Shown: in pieces, positions 53,347-64,000 of the stretch
Numbering within the stretch: the stretch's first letter is position 1
Layout: every line of letters begins with the position of its first letter
NCBI GenBank assembly: GCA_020746105.1
Contig: CM036639.1
Span: 3,053,501-3,117,500 of the forward strand
DNA length: 64,000 nt
Source: Trogon surrucura
Lineage: Eukaryota > Chordata > Aves > Trogoniformes > Trogonidae
Reading direction: 5' to 3'
The notes under the pieces: generated by a model
Database searches by the model: none
Told to the model about the DNA's origin: nothing
The model's input: the letters and a program-made list of their open reading frames with translations, nothing else
Translations under genes and position numbers: made by a program

Positions 53347-56300
53347 ACGAAGGAACGAAGAGGAAAGAGGGTGAAAGCCAATTCAAGTTCCTGTGCTCAG
53401 CCACCGACCCCCGGAGCGAGCAAAGCGCGGGCCAGCAGCCGCTCGGCTGCAGAAGTTACCCAAGGACACAAAGCAGGAGAAGGTAAACACGCAACCACTG
53501 CCCGTGGGGGAGACACAAAGAGCAAAGGGGAAAGAAACCCACACACACACAGGTGGAAGATTCCCACGTACGGGCAGAACTCACGTCAACGCCGGCGACA
53601 ATTTTCACGAGCTCTTGGGAAAGTCACCAAAAGGGCTTTAGGGAGTCATTTCTCCTTTAATTTATCGCGGGGGAGCGCCTTGTGCTGGCACACCAACTCC
53701 CTCGCAAGAAAACACGGGGAAAAGAAGCGACTCAATTCACCGAGCGAGCGGCTAATCTGATTAGGGCTTACCTGTACCCAGCCCGGCGAGGCGTTTGGTT
53801 TCAGGAGTTTAACATAACCAAAGCACGGCAGGTAAGAGCAGCAAAGGGGGGAGAGAAAAGGCAGATCCCTGCCATGACAACTAGGGTGGGTAACAAAAGC
53901 TTTTTCTCTGCTATTTTGAAAATAAATACTACCTCAAGAGCCAGCACACGGGAGAATCGGTTGCAAAAATAACTAGAACTCCTCGTATTAAAAAGATCTG
54001 GAAATGAATACGAGGAGAGGGAGTGCAGGAGGGAGAGGAGGGGCTCTAGGGCACACTCGACCAGTCAAAGATTCACACAAAAGAGCGAACAAGTACAGAA
54101 CCGCTGTCACTGGAGACAGATGTAATTTCACCCTGTTAGTAAGAATTCAAAGAACAGCTCGTGTTCATAAAAAAAGCAGCTGGGAAAAAAAAAAAAGGAA
54201 ACCCAAAGCAGCCGAGTTACACACTTCATAAGCCCTTTTAAGAGCTAAGACACAAGACAACGTCAATCAAAGCCTTCAGGTAAGATTTTTCTACAAGTAT
54301 CACTTATTAAAAATAGGTTTAAATAACCAAGAGTTAAGTCGTTTCGGGCTTCTTGCCCATTTCCAGAGGCAGGGAGAGGGGGATGGTAGGGGGGAGTGAG
54401 AAGGGCTGGATATGGAAAGCCGTGTTCAGGCACAACACGAATCATCACACCGAGGAATCGTCTTCTGAGGGGCTGGCTGCTACTCCAACAGATTTGTTCT
54501 GTTCAGAGCAGAAAGGTTCTGACCAACGCACGAACAACAAAACCTTTGAGAAGTCACGAAATGACACTCGGGTGTGTGTATTATGATGAAAAAAAACACC
54601 TGAAAATTAATCTGTATCAATTTAATCTGCCTTGGCACAGGCAAGGTGGTTAACTCCCTCAACCATTTCCTACTGCGGTTGTTTCTTGCAATTATTTTCT
54701 GCCGTCTCGGTACAAACAGCGTCTTCCCTCGGACTTTCAGAAATTTCTGCAAATGGCAGAGGAGCTACCTACGACGCAGAAGGAGCAGAGAGAATCATTT
54801 TCTTGTTTCAGTCTGTGACAGCAGAAAGGCAATGCCACAAAATGTTGCATACATGGAGCAAGAGCCCTGCAAGTGTTCTGCATTCAAAATGCAGACCCAC
54901 AGAAGGCTAATTGTCTCATTTTTTTGAAATAGCCAGCACTGGAATAGCAGAAGTCACATGGAGAAGGGCTCCAATTCACACAAAAATAGGCAGATTTAGC
55001 TGCTGCGACTTTTATTCATGCTACTGGCCCAGCCTAGGGATGGAATAGCTGCGGAACAGAAATATTCTCCCTTTGGGTACTGGGATGTGCAGAGACAAAA
55101 TCAGAACTGGGAACACGGAGAGAGTTGTTACCGCTTCACACAACCCAGATGAGGAACTGGGACCACCGGAGTTAAATCTGGTCCGAAATCACCAAAGCCA
55201 GGATGGGAGCCCTGCCCTGCTCCCTGCGCATTAACCCCCTCCCCAAGCAGGGCTGCTCACTGCGGGCACCCGCTTGTGCCACCCAGAAGGCAGAAGCAAG
55301 TCGAAAGAAAAGCCAGGGTGCAAAGCACCAAGTTTATTTTCAATCTGGGAGCTGCCCTGCAACACAACCCGTCTTTACTCTGCACAACGTAGTGAGAACC
55401 GACTTCCCCAGGCTCCTACTACGGGCAGGAGCTCATCCCACCAGATCGCTCGGTGCCTGCGAGCACTTGGAGAAGGAGCAGCAGCGTTTGCAACGTTCCG
55501 GGGTCCAGAAATGAACCAGGAGGAGGGCTGGGGCATTAAAAGGAGGTTTCCTCTCCAAAGTTAAAGGGGCAGAAGAAAAGCCTTAACGACGAGTCGGCTT
55601 CTGATGCAGGCAGAAGACAAGGGCAGGGCAGAACCGGCAGTCGCTACACCCAGACTGGGAAATTACAACGGGAAAAATCAGAAAGCGGCCGTGCAGAGCC
55701 CAGCGCAGGACAGCGGGTGCCTCTGGCAGTCGTCTGCGTCCAGAGGGCACAAACCAGGTGGGGACCAGCCCACGGCCCCTTCCCAGGCGATCGGGGAAAG
55801 GCCAGAAGCTCGGGAGACTTAATACCTAACTTAATAATAGAAAGATTAAATATCTAACTTGATAGCAGCAAGCCCCAAGATAAGATACACGGAACTGAGA
55901 CCTTCCTGCCTGATCTGGAAAGGAGGAATTTCTCGCCGGGTTACCTGCAGAGTCAGCCAAACCGCAGCGACTTTCACCGCTCTCCGCTGCCTCCGGTCAC
56001 CTGGTTCAGCTGGGTGGAGATACAGGGCTACACGCGCGGCTGCTGACCCCCAACTCAACTCACACACACTTACAAACGTGCCCACAAACATCCCTCTCTA
56101 AACCGGTTTTCTCCCAGAAACCCTTTTTTTTGTTTTTTTTTTTTGATTTCTGCCTACTGCATCGACACAAAACGCCTTCGCTTCTTACCGGATGGGAGCG
56201 GATGGGATTTGATAACGCGATGCAACATCCGCAGCCCTGGAAGGGCAAAAGCTCAGCGCCGGTCATTACGCAGGAGCCACCGGGGAACGGGCTAAACGTG

Positions 56301-57543
56301 GATTCTCTATTCTGCTACACGGGCTTCTAAATGGAGACGGCCAATTTTTAACCCAACTCAGCTTACAGAGCCTCCCACCACCAACAGGGTAAGAGCTCCA
56401 GACGTTTCACAGGAGATGAGCTCCGGCTGCACACAAGCTGGGACAGAAAGCACTTCTGAGAGAAAAATATTCTCTACCAGGATTTGGAGGAAAAGCAACA
56501 GCAGAGTATTTCCAAATCTTTACCTGTAGCATCAGAGAGGAGAGACTCTGTGGCAAACACTTCCAAGATGACTGAAGTTCCCTGATTCTCTGTTTGCTGG
56601 CCAAGAAGAATCCAATCTAGAGCCGGGGGCTCACTCTGGACAAATCACGTCCCTCTGCCCAGAATCACTTCTTCTGCTCCAGACGGAAAACACAAATCGA
56701 CTGCCCTCCAATCCACACTGCTTTCCACTAGTATTTCAAAGCCCTCCCTTATCCAAATAAAACCCCTGCAACATCTCTCACCACTCCGTTACGTGTTACT
56801 ATGGAAACTACTAAAATGTCACAAATACAAGACTAAAACTCTGCCACGTAAGGGGTACCTTGATCCTCCTTATTTCCCTCTTTCAGTAATTTGATGACCA
56901 AATGTTTTGAGCTTAATTTTTAAAAAAAAAAAAGTCACCATTGCAGTGGGGGGTGTATATGTATATTTATTTTTGCATTGCTTTAAGTTATTGAGTATTT
57001 TACTAAGCAAGCAGCCAGACCAAGTCATATTTCATAAATCTACCCTGCCGGGAGGCATTTCTGAGTATCGTTTCACTTCTTAAAAACTACCTGACAAACT
57101 CAGTGCTGCAAAATCACACCTGAAACTGCAGCGAGACCCGCATCAAGCACGACCCCTTTCTCCCACTCCCGACTGTTTCACTAAATAAGCGAAAGAAAAC
57201 TCCTACCGTGTTTTACGCAGGAAGGACGCACGTGTTTAACAGATGAAGGCAGCTGTAACTCTTTTAAAACGGAATAAATGTCTCCGAGAACTGAGCACTT
57301 CTGGACAGAGCCCGTGGACAGCACGAACGAACCCGCTTCAGAAGTGCGACGAGCTGTGCCAGCCCAGCTCCGGCACCGCTATCGCAGGGAACATCTCATT
57401 TTGCAGTTAAGGCATCGTGGCTGCACCGGGGAGGGAGCAGCCATCTGCCAAGCCGTTCACCTTCGCTAACGTGACAGCTCACGACTGACAGAGGAGCTCT
57501 CAATGCATCGCCTGGGTGGGCGCAGTAACCAGCCGCCGACACC
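53347..57543. other. Intron 2 sub-region, unique sequence
   Basis: About 4.2 kb with no repeat family recognised. It contains a short CA run near 53.53 kb, A runs near 54.18 and 56.92 kb and a T-rich run near 56.13 kb. No coding exon is supported. Confidence 0.6.
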
Positions 57544-57637
57544 GGGAAGAGCGAGCGCGTTCGGGCACAAAGTCGGAGGCTTTGGGTTTGGGGAAGAGCG
57601 AGCGCGTTCGGGCACAAAGTCGGAGGCTTTGGGTTTG
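57544..57637. repeat. Perfect 47-bp tandem duplication
   Basis: The unit starts GGGAAGAGCGAGCGCGTTCG and ends GGCTTTGGGTTTG. It occupies 57544-57590 and 57591-57637 with no mismatch, and the first four bases of a third copy follow. Perfect identity points to a very recent duplication, or to a sequencing or assembly artefact. Confidence 0.95.
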
Positions 57638-57746
57638 GGGAGGTGCCCCTGACAGCGCCGATTCACGGCAAAGATTTTGAGACCCCCCATCTGCACAACG
57701 ACACCAGAGATTTCAGCTCTTGACAGCAAGTCTCTGACCGGGCTAA

Positions 57747-58217
57747 CACAGAATCACAGAATGTCAGGGATTGGAAGGGACCTCGAAAGATCGTCAAGTC
57801 CAATCCCCCTGCCAGAGCAGGAACGCCTCGATGATGCTACACAGGAACGTGTCCAGGCGGGTCTTGAATGTCTCCAGAGAAGGAGACTCCACAACCTCCC
57901 TGGGCAGCCTGGGCCAGGGCTCCATCACCCTCACTGAGAAGAAGCTTCTTCTCGAGTTTAAGCGGAACCTCTGATGTTCCAGTTTCAGCCCATTACCCCT
58001 TGTCCTATCAGTGGTTGTCACCGAGAAGAGCCTGGCTCCATCCTCGTGACACTCACCCTTGATATATTTGTAAACATTAATGAGGTCACCCCTCAGCCTC
58101 CTCTTCTCCAAACTGAAGAGCCCCAGCTCCCTCAGCCTTTCCTCATCAGGGAGATGCTCCGCTCCCTCCATCATCCTAGTTGCCCTGTGCTGGACTCTCT
58201 CCAGCAGTTCCCTGTCT
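57747..58217 (-). mobile_element. CR1 LINE 3' fragment, minus orientation
   Basis: On the minus strand the copy enters near [16 protein letters not shown], continues with [36 protein letters not shown] and [15 protein letters not shown], and ends in LLWQGDW and the terminal repeat TTCTGTGATTCTGTG. The coding part is fully open. A 291-codon minus-strand frame at 57794-58669 results from this open CR1 segment running on into unrelated upstream sequence and is not a host gene. It is an inverted relative of the copy at 49136-49556. Confidence 0.97.
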
Positions 58218-61200
58218 CGTTCACCAAAGCGTCGCCCCCCCCCACTGCTCAAGTGATGCAATTTGATGAAAACGCATGTTCTACACAGAAATCCCAGGCG
58301 CCGGTAACAAATCCCTGACCGGGAGCGCCCGTGCCAGGTACCCTTCCCATAAATAGCTTGTTCGGTGCCGAGGTCAAAGCTGGAGCAGACATTCCAGAAA
58401 GTAACCTTATCGCAGGGGAGGTCAGAAGGAGGGGGAGAAAAATAAAAGAAATAAAATGAAAAGAGCTGGGTGTTACTTATGCAAACCATCTCCTTACAGC
58501 ATGATGAGCACATCAGCACGTCTTTCCAACCCGGGGAGCCACAGCTGGAGGATTTGAGAGACGACCGAGCGCAGCGGAGAATCAACTCGCCCCCCGAGTT
58601 CCCGTCTGGCTCCGGAGACACGAAGGGCAACAGCACCAGACTCGACTGCAGTCGAGTTTCTCTTCCCACTTCCCAGCTGAATTCCCAGTCGATACACAGG
58701 CCTTCACCTCTTTGTATTCTTAAGTCCTTCCTTTCATTCAGAAATCCAGCGAGCCAAACCCAAAGTCCATTTTTTTAAGGTCTGCTCTACCTTCAGCATT
58801 TTCTCCCGGGATGGCCCAGCCAAGCCAGGCAGCTCTCCAAGCCTTCGAAACGAGACGCTTGCAGGACGCACCATACCCAGGGCGTGCCCAAAACACACTC
58901 CGTGGAAAAAATCTCTTGGGGTTGAGTAAGGAAAACATTTTTTTTCCCCCCCAGCTGGAAGTCTAGCGCGGCGCTGCCGAGCCAGCGCGGCCAGAACGTA
59001 TCTGCCGGAGGAGAGAACAAAGGAGGGTGGGGGGAAAGCCCGTGTGGCTGCATAACGCGAAGCAAAATCTGTCCGAGGGAAAGCCCGGCCCCGAAGCACA
59101 CTGTGCAACCTCTTCCTAAGGAAGTCCGCGTTTGCTGTCGCTCCTGTTTGAATCTCAGCCACGCGGTGATGTTTTTAACTTGGGTCAGTATTAAAAGTAG
59201 AAAAAAAAAGAACAAAAAACCCAACTCTGAGCTGCAGCTGCTCGCCGACGCTGGTGTAACGCAATGCAAAATCTTCCCCCCGTCCCCCACGCCAGTACAT
59301 TTGACTGCGATATTGGAGATCGGCTCTCAACGGGGCCCCTTTCCCTTGCTCAAACACTAACTCCAGCTCCACGCGAGACTGCAGGAAAGCAGCCGAGCTA
59401 CCACACTCGGATTTTAACGCCCGTTCACATTCGCAAACTTCACAAACATTTCTGTTTTCTTTCTGCTGCTTCAGACGCCCTGACCGGCTTTTTCCAAGGA
59501 AAAGTCGAGTCATTATTTATGCAACTCTATCCAAAGGGTCACCCACAAGTCCTAAGGAATCCAAACTCGAGTCCGTTCTTACTCACCGGGTCAGGGTTAT
59601 AGAGACCAAGTGTAAGTTATTGGTAGCGCCAGACACTGAATCACCTCCGCTGCGATTCGGGGATTATCCGACCGACACCTGCCCAGCGCAGGCAGAGAAG
59701 CTCCGATCCCCAACGGCACAACCCCAAACCCTGCGAGGGCACCGAAGGCATCGACGAGAAAGACGCGGGAAGATGCTCTGTCTGAATTCCACACCCCCCG
59801 CACCAAACCCAATGGCTTTCCAGCGCTGACTCGCACACCGAGCGCTGGTTTCCCTACCGCTCCCCCAAAAACAACCGTGAAGGCAGCCCAGAACCAGAAA
59901 TTCAAATCAACGCATCGAACTCTCTCCACAACCCAGCACTGCCGGAACCGAGGCAGCGCCAGCTCCTCCAGCATAAACTCCCAACATCCCTTCCACGCTC
60001 CAGAGAGATCGAGACTCCAGTAAATGTCTATTAGACATCCACGTTATCTATAAAGGTGTACTATGACCAACATTTCTCCGAGAAATAACTGACTCATTTG
60101 TTTTCTAACACCCTTCTCAAGCAGCGTTCTCGTTCGCTCTCGTCTCTTAACAGCAAGCGAGACTCGCGGTGTCCTACTTACTCGGGGTACCTGATTAAGC
60201 ACTTCTGAACAATGAACCGCTCTCTGCTATTCGGCTTTCAAATGTAAAGCCAGAACCCGCTCAGGATTCGCTCTCTTTCTCTCTCCCAAACTGGAAGACG
60301 CTGGAGGGACGATCCCTCTCGCCCAACATACGGGCAGCGGGTGGATTACAGCCGATTCAAGCACAACGTACGCAGAAATAGCTGAAAAAAAGGATAAGCA
60401 CTGTGCTGTGCAAGCACAGCTACAAGTCAAGAATCAGAAAAACATCCCTAAAAGCCAAGCGGGTAAGTGAAGAAGTCAGAGACACACTTTTCAGTTTGCT
60501 TTGCGTAAGTCAGAATTAGTGAAACGTGTGTTTGACCAGTAGGAAAAGCCTCCTTAGTCCCCACAGCGTGGGATTTGCCGTCTGAATCGCAGCTCCAGGA
60601 AGCCACAGATTCGAGAAATGTTATTTAAAAGCCCTCGAGACAGAGGTTTCCTTATCACCCTCTCACTTGAAAAATACAATCAAGGGAGAAAAATCAGGAT
60701 TTCTAAATCCCGTGTCACAATCAACCGATGCACCAGCCACAACCATCCCTTGAACAGTTGCTGGTGCAAGTGCCACAGGTGTCCCCCTCCAACACAGGGC
60801 TCTGAAACCAGTGCTGCCAAAAAACGTGGTTTTGTGAGAATTTCGTGACTACTCCAAGTCCAGCAACTCTCAAACGCAGAGAGCAGGATGTGACACAGCA
60901 CAGGGAGGAGTCAGGGCATGGCTGTGAAACGATTCACCCCAACAAGAGCAGAAGGCGCTGGGATTTCCCACCAGTCACCAGGGAAAACCGAAGTGTTCCC
61001 GGGCACCGTGGTCACAAGCGTCGCAACCACCACAGCCCAACAGGCTGCAGGTACTGCCTGACCCTCCTACAGGGGGTGCGAGATGTCGGGTCACCAGGAG
61101 CTTGAGCTCACCCACAGCAGCTTGGTGTAACCGCCATCACAACACTGATTTTCTAGATATAAAAGGTAAGTTCCAATTAAATATTTGGTTTTGCTACCTT

Positions 61201-64000
61201 TTCGCGTTTTTTTCCCATGGTGCACAGACTGAAGACTGGGGATTGCAGAGCCTAAATCACACACCACCTGCCAGCCAACAACTACGTTGCTCAAGGCAGT
61301 TAACTAATCAGTCAAAAAGAGTTGATGAGTTTGGATGAAACCGGTCTACAGGGAAATGCAAGAGACCCAAAGAAACCCACCAGCCTGAGAAAAGCAACTG
61401 CTATAAAGATGCACAAGCCAGAGGAGTATTTCCTATTTATATGTATCAGTCCAGGGCCACAGCAACACCAGGGCTTTGATCGCTCGCTTTGTCACTCGGC
61501 CCCAGAAGCCAGAGCTCAGCCTGCAGCCCCCAGCCCGGCGAGGAATCTGCACGCCCTGCTCTGAGCGACCTTTCCTGATCCCACCCCACGGACGACAGCG
61601 TTTGGGCCCTTTCAAAGTAGCACAGGTTTAGGTTTCGCAGTCGCCGACGGTCAGGCCCAGCCAAAGCGGCTCAGGGGAGGCTCCAACCCACCTTCGTCAC
61701 CACCGAGCGGAGGCAAAGCTGCTCCAGCTCCCAGCTCCGCCACCACACTCGCTCCCGAAGCGGCGCGTAAGAGGATCTCGACGGCGAAGCAAAGGGCTGC
61801 GCGTGGATAATCCGAGAGCAAACGAAAGGCGACGCGGTGGTCCCACAAACCTACGAATGAGCCAGCCCTGCCCGCACGCGCTTCTCCTTCCCCGCGAGCT
61901 GCCTGAGAACCAAGAGCGCCTTGTTAAACCAAGCCCAGAGCTGGCAGGGCTTCCCAGCAGAGGTGTAACGAATTCCTCCCTGCTTTGTTTGTGCATTACA
62001 TGATGGCCTCGTTATGCATCTGAATTACAGCACCTCCCTGGGCAGCAGGTCTCCAAGGTCTTTCAAAAGCACCTAGGGAGGTTCTGGGAGATCCCTCCCG
62101 CCACCCAAAAGATGTTGTAGCCGAGATCAGGCGGGCCAGAACAGGACAAATGCTTCAAAGCCTGTCCTTGACCAGATACCGATCCTGGAATGCCACCACG
62201 CCAGAAAAACTCAAAGGTCAGCTCTTATCTAAGCATGATGTAAACACGTCTTTGTTTCTTTTGCATGCTTCTACTTGAACCCCAGAGGCAACGAGTACAC
62301 GACCACTTTCTGCGAGCGAGCCGCAAGACACACCGTTCGCAGCGCTGAAGATCTAGAAGCAAGCAAGAAACTTCTTGGGGGAAGGCAGAGGCAGCCAGGA
62401 GCAGTGCAGAGCCAAGGGATGCTGACTGAGGGACGAGACAGAAGTTTTTTACACTCATTAAAATCTACCATCTCACTACCCAAATTAAAATCACCGGGGT
62501 AAAAGTCTTCCCTCTAATAAGTAAATTCAGCAAAATCCGGCCATACTTAAGCAATCCCGCAACAAGCTTTGGCCGTTCCGCGCTCACGCAAACGTCAAAT
62601 GCTGGTTCTGTGCAATGAGCCGGCCCAAGGCGGCTTCCCAGGGGAAAAGTCATCTCTTCCCTTTCCCTCCTCTTGGTGCTACTGCGAAAAGAACAGTATT
62701 TAAAGGTGCTCAGATGCCTGCACCAGCTCATAAGGTCGACTTCAAGAGTTTTGCTGACCAGCGCAGACGTGCGTTCGGCTTCGACTTCTTTAACGCCAGC
62801 GAGACCCGACGTCAAAGCGCTTGCCACCAGGGCGGTCAGCGCTGGGAAGACTAATCGCTAAATCCCCACAGGCATCAACTTCAAACGAGGTTTGGCGGGC
62901 CTGGCCTAGATGCCAGCGTGCACACACACCACCTTGGGAACCTGCAGACAATAGAGGGATCGCTCTTTTTATTAGCTTTCCAGATCTCAGGCTTTTTAGG
63001 AGTACTCAGGAGGCTGGGGAATGTCAAGGCGTGCTCAGCACAAAGGGTAGAAGAGTCAGCGAAGAATTTCACGCATCACCTCTCTGAATACTGCACTTCC
63101 TCTTGGGATTAAGATGAGTGGCAAAGAAGTTTCACTTTGTTAGACAACACGGGAACCTCCAAAACCCACAACATGGGAAATTTAATATTACTTCGGACAG
63201 AATTTTAATCAAACGTCTCCTCTAATAACTAATACTTACAAAGGCACTTCTGCCACTAATCCCAACAGTAAGTTTTGTGGACATTACAGATCAGGAATCG
63301 AGTTATTAAACTTTCTTTTCTAATGGCACAAGGAACGCTTTTACGTCCAGCCAGAAGGGATCACGCGCTCAGCTACCGGCTCTGCAGCGGGAGAAATCCG
63401 AACTCGTGCCACGTTTAAGGCTCCACACGCAGAAATTCATCCTACGCTAACATCCCAAAACACGACGTGACATTTAGCCAGAATTTAATATTCAAGAGCC
63501 ATAACATCTGTTTATCAGCACTCATCCATGCGATGCTGAAGTTACCAAGCACACGCACCGCTCGCGTCCGCTTCCCCACTTCGGTCAAATTCGTGTCGCG
63601 CAGCCCTCGAGCAGCCAGGAACGTCACGTCGGACAACAGGTACCAAAACACATTCGGTTATTTCTCCACGGGGATGTGAACAAACCCAGAACAGCGCAGG
63701 TGTGCCAAAGTCCTCGTGACTTATCTCCAGCCCCGATCGGAAAGCCGCCCGCCTTCCCAGCGGGACCCCCGTGACTGCTGCAGGGCGGTTTTTTGGTCGA
63801 CTGCAGCTCAACTTCACGGGCTGAGTCTAAGCTCAACAGGTCCATCAAGGTGAAAGCGCTCATCTACCGATGGAATTGAGGTTTTCCACAGACTGGACAC
63901 AGAATACGGCCTTTAAAGAGATTTGTGCAAACTGCTGGGATATGCACTCCTAGGGAAAATCCTGGGGTTTAGAAGAAAAGTTTCCCGTCTTCCTTGACCC
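58218..64000. other. Intron 2 sub-region to window end
   Basis: About 5.8 kb with C and T runs near 58.24 and 58.94 kb and moderately CpG-rich patches near 61.75-61.87 kb. I saw no CR1 copy, RNA gene or KANSL1 exon 2 sequence up to the window edge. Confidence 0.6.

Noticed and set aside
57794-58669. A 291-codon minus-strand open frame, the longest in the window
   Set aside because: Its C-terminal half is the CR1 reverse-transcriptase end ([20 protein letters not shown] and following). The N-terminal half is unrelated sequence that happens to stay open across the truncation point.
62028-62110. CR1-like phrase CACCTCCCTGGGCAGCAGG
   Set aside because: Only a short match to a common CR1 phrase. 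The flanks do not continue as CR1 in either direction.

Overview
The window is vertebrate, and very probably bird, nuclear DNA. Eight 5'-truncated CR1 LINE copies are present. Most end at one side in the avian-type 3' repeat (TTCTATGATTCTATGA or TTCTGTGATTCTGTGA, or the reverse complement). Interspersed repeats are otherwise sparse and CpG is abundant, as expected of an avian microchromosome. The species cannot be named from this sequence.

The only protein-coding gene I can support is KANSL1, the scaffold subunit of the NSL (KAT8/MOF) histone acetyltransferase complex. It lies on the minus strand. Five coding exons are present, in transcript order 16899-16758, 11808-11704, 6596-6481, 5072-4877 and 2296-2131. 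By comparison with the human protein as I know it, they are coding exons 3 to 7. All five have GT-AG splice sites, their phases join without a break, and none has an internal stop. Together they encode about 241 residues from the middle of the protein, including the WDR5-binding motif VAART, basic nuclear-localisation-like clusters and a cysteine-rich segment. The large exon 2 (N-terminal half) must lie above 64000, and exon 8 onward lies below position 1.

Layout: 1-2130 is part of intron 7. The segment 2131-16899 holds exons 7 to 3 and introns 6, 5, 4 and 3 (2.6, 1.4, 5.1 and 4.9 kb), with one CR1 copy in intron 4. The segment 16900-64000 is at least 47 kb of intron 2 and holds seven CR1 copies, a few simple and tandem repeats, and CpG-dense patches. 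No second gene, RNA gene, complete transposon, CRISPR array or prokaryotic feature was recognised. The many other open frames look like chance reading frames in GC-rich DNA, or remnants of the CR1 reverse-transcriptase gene.

No novel molecular system is evident. The points most worth a second look are the inverted CR1 pair in intron 2, the CpG-dense core near 42.3 kb, a perfect 47-bp tandem duplication near 57.6 kb, an 18-bp repeat abutting a CR1 copy near 44.7 kb, and an extra cysteine beside the CxxC motif in exon 7.
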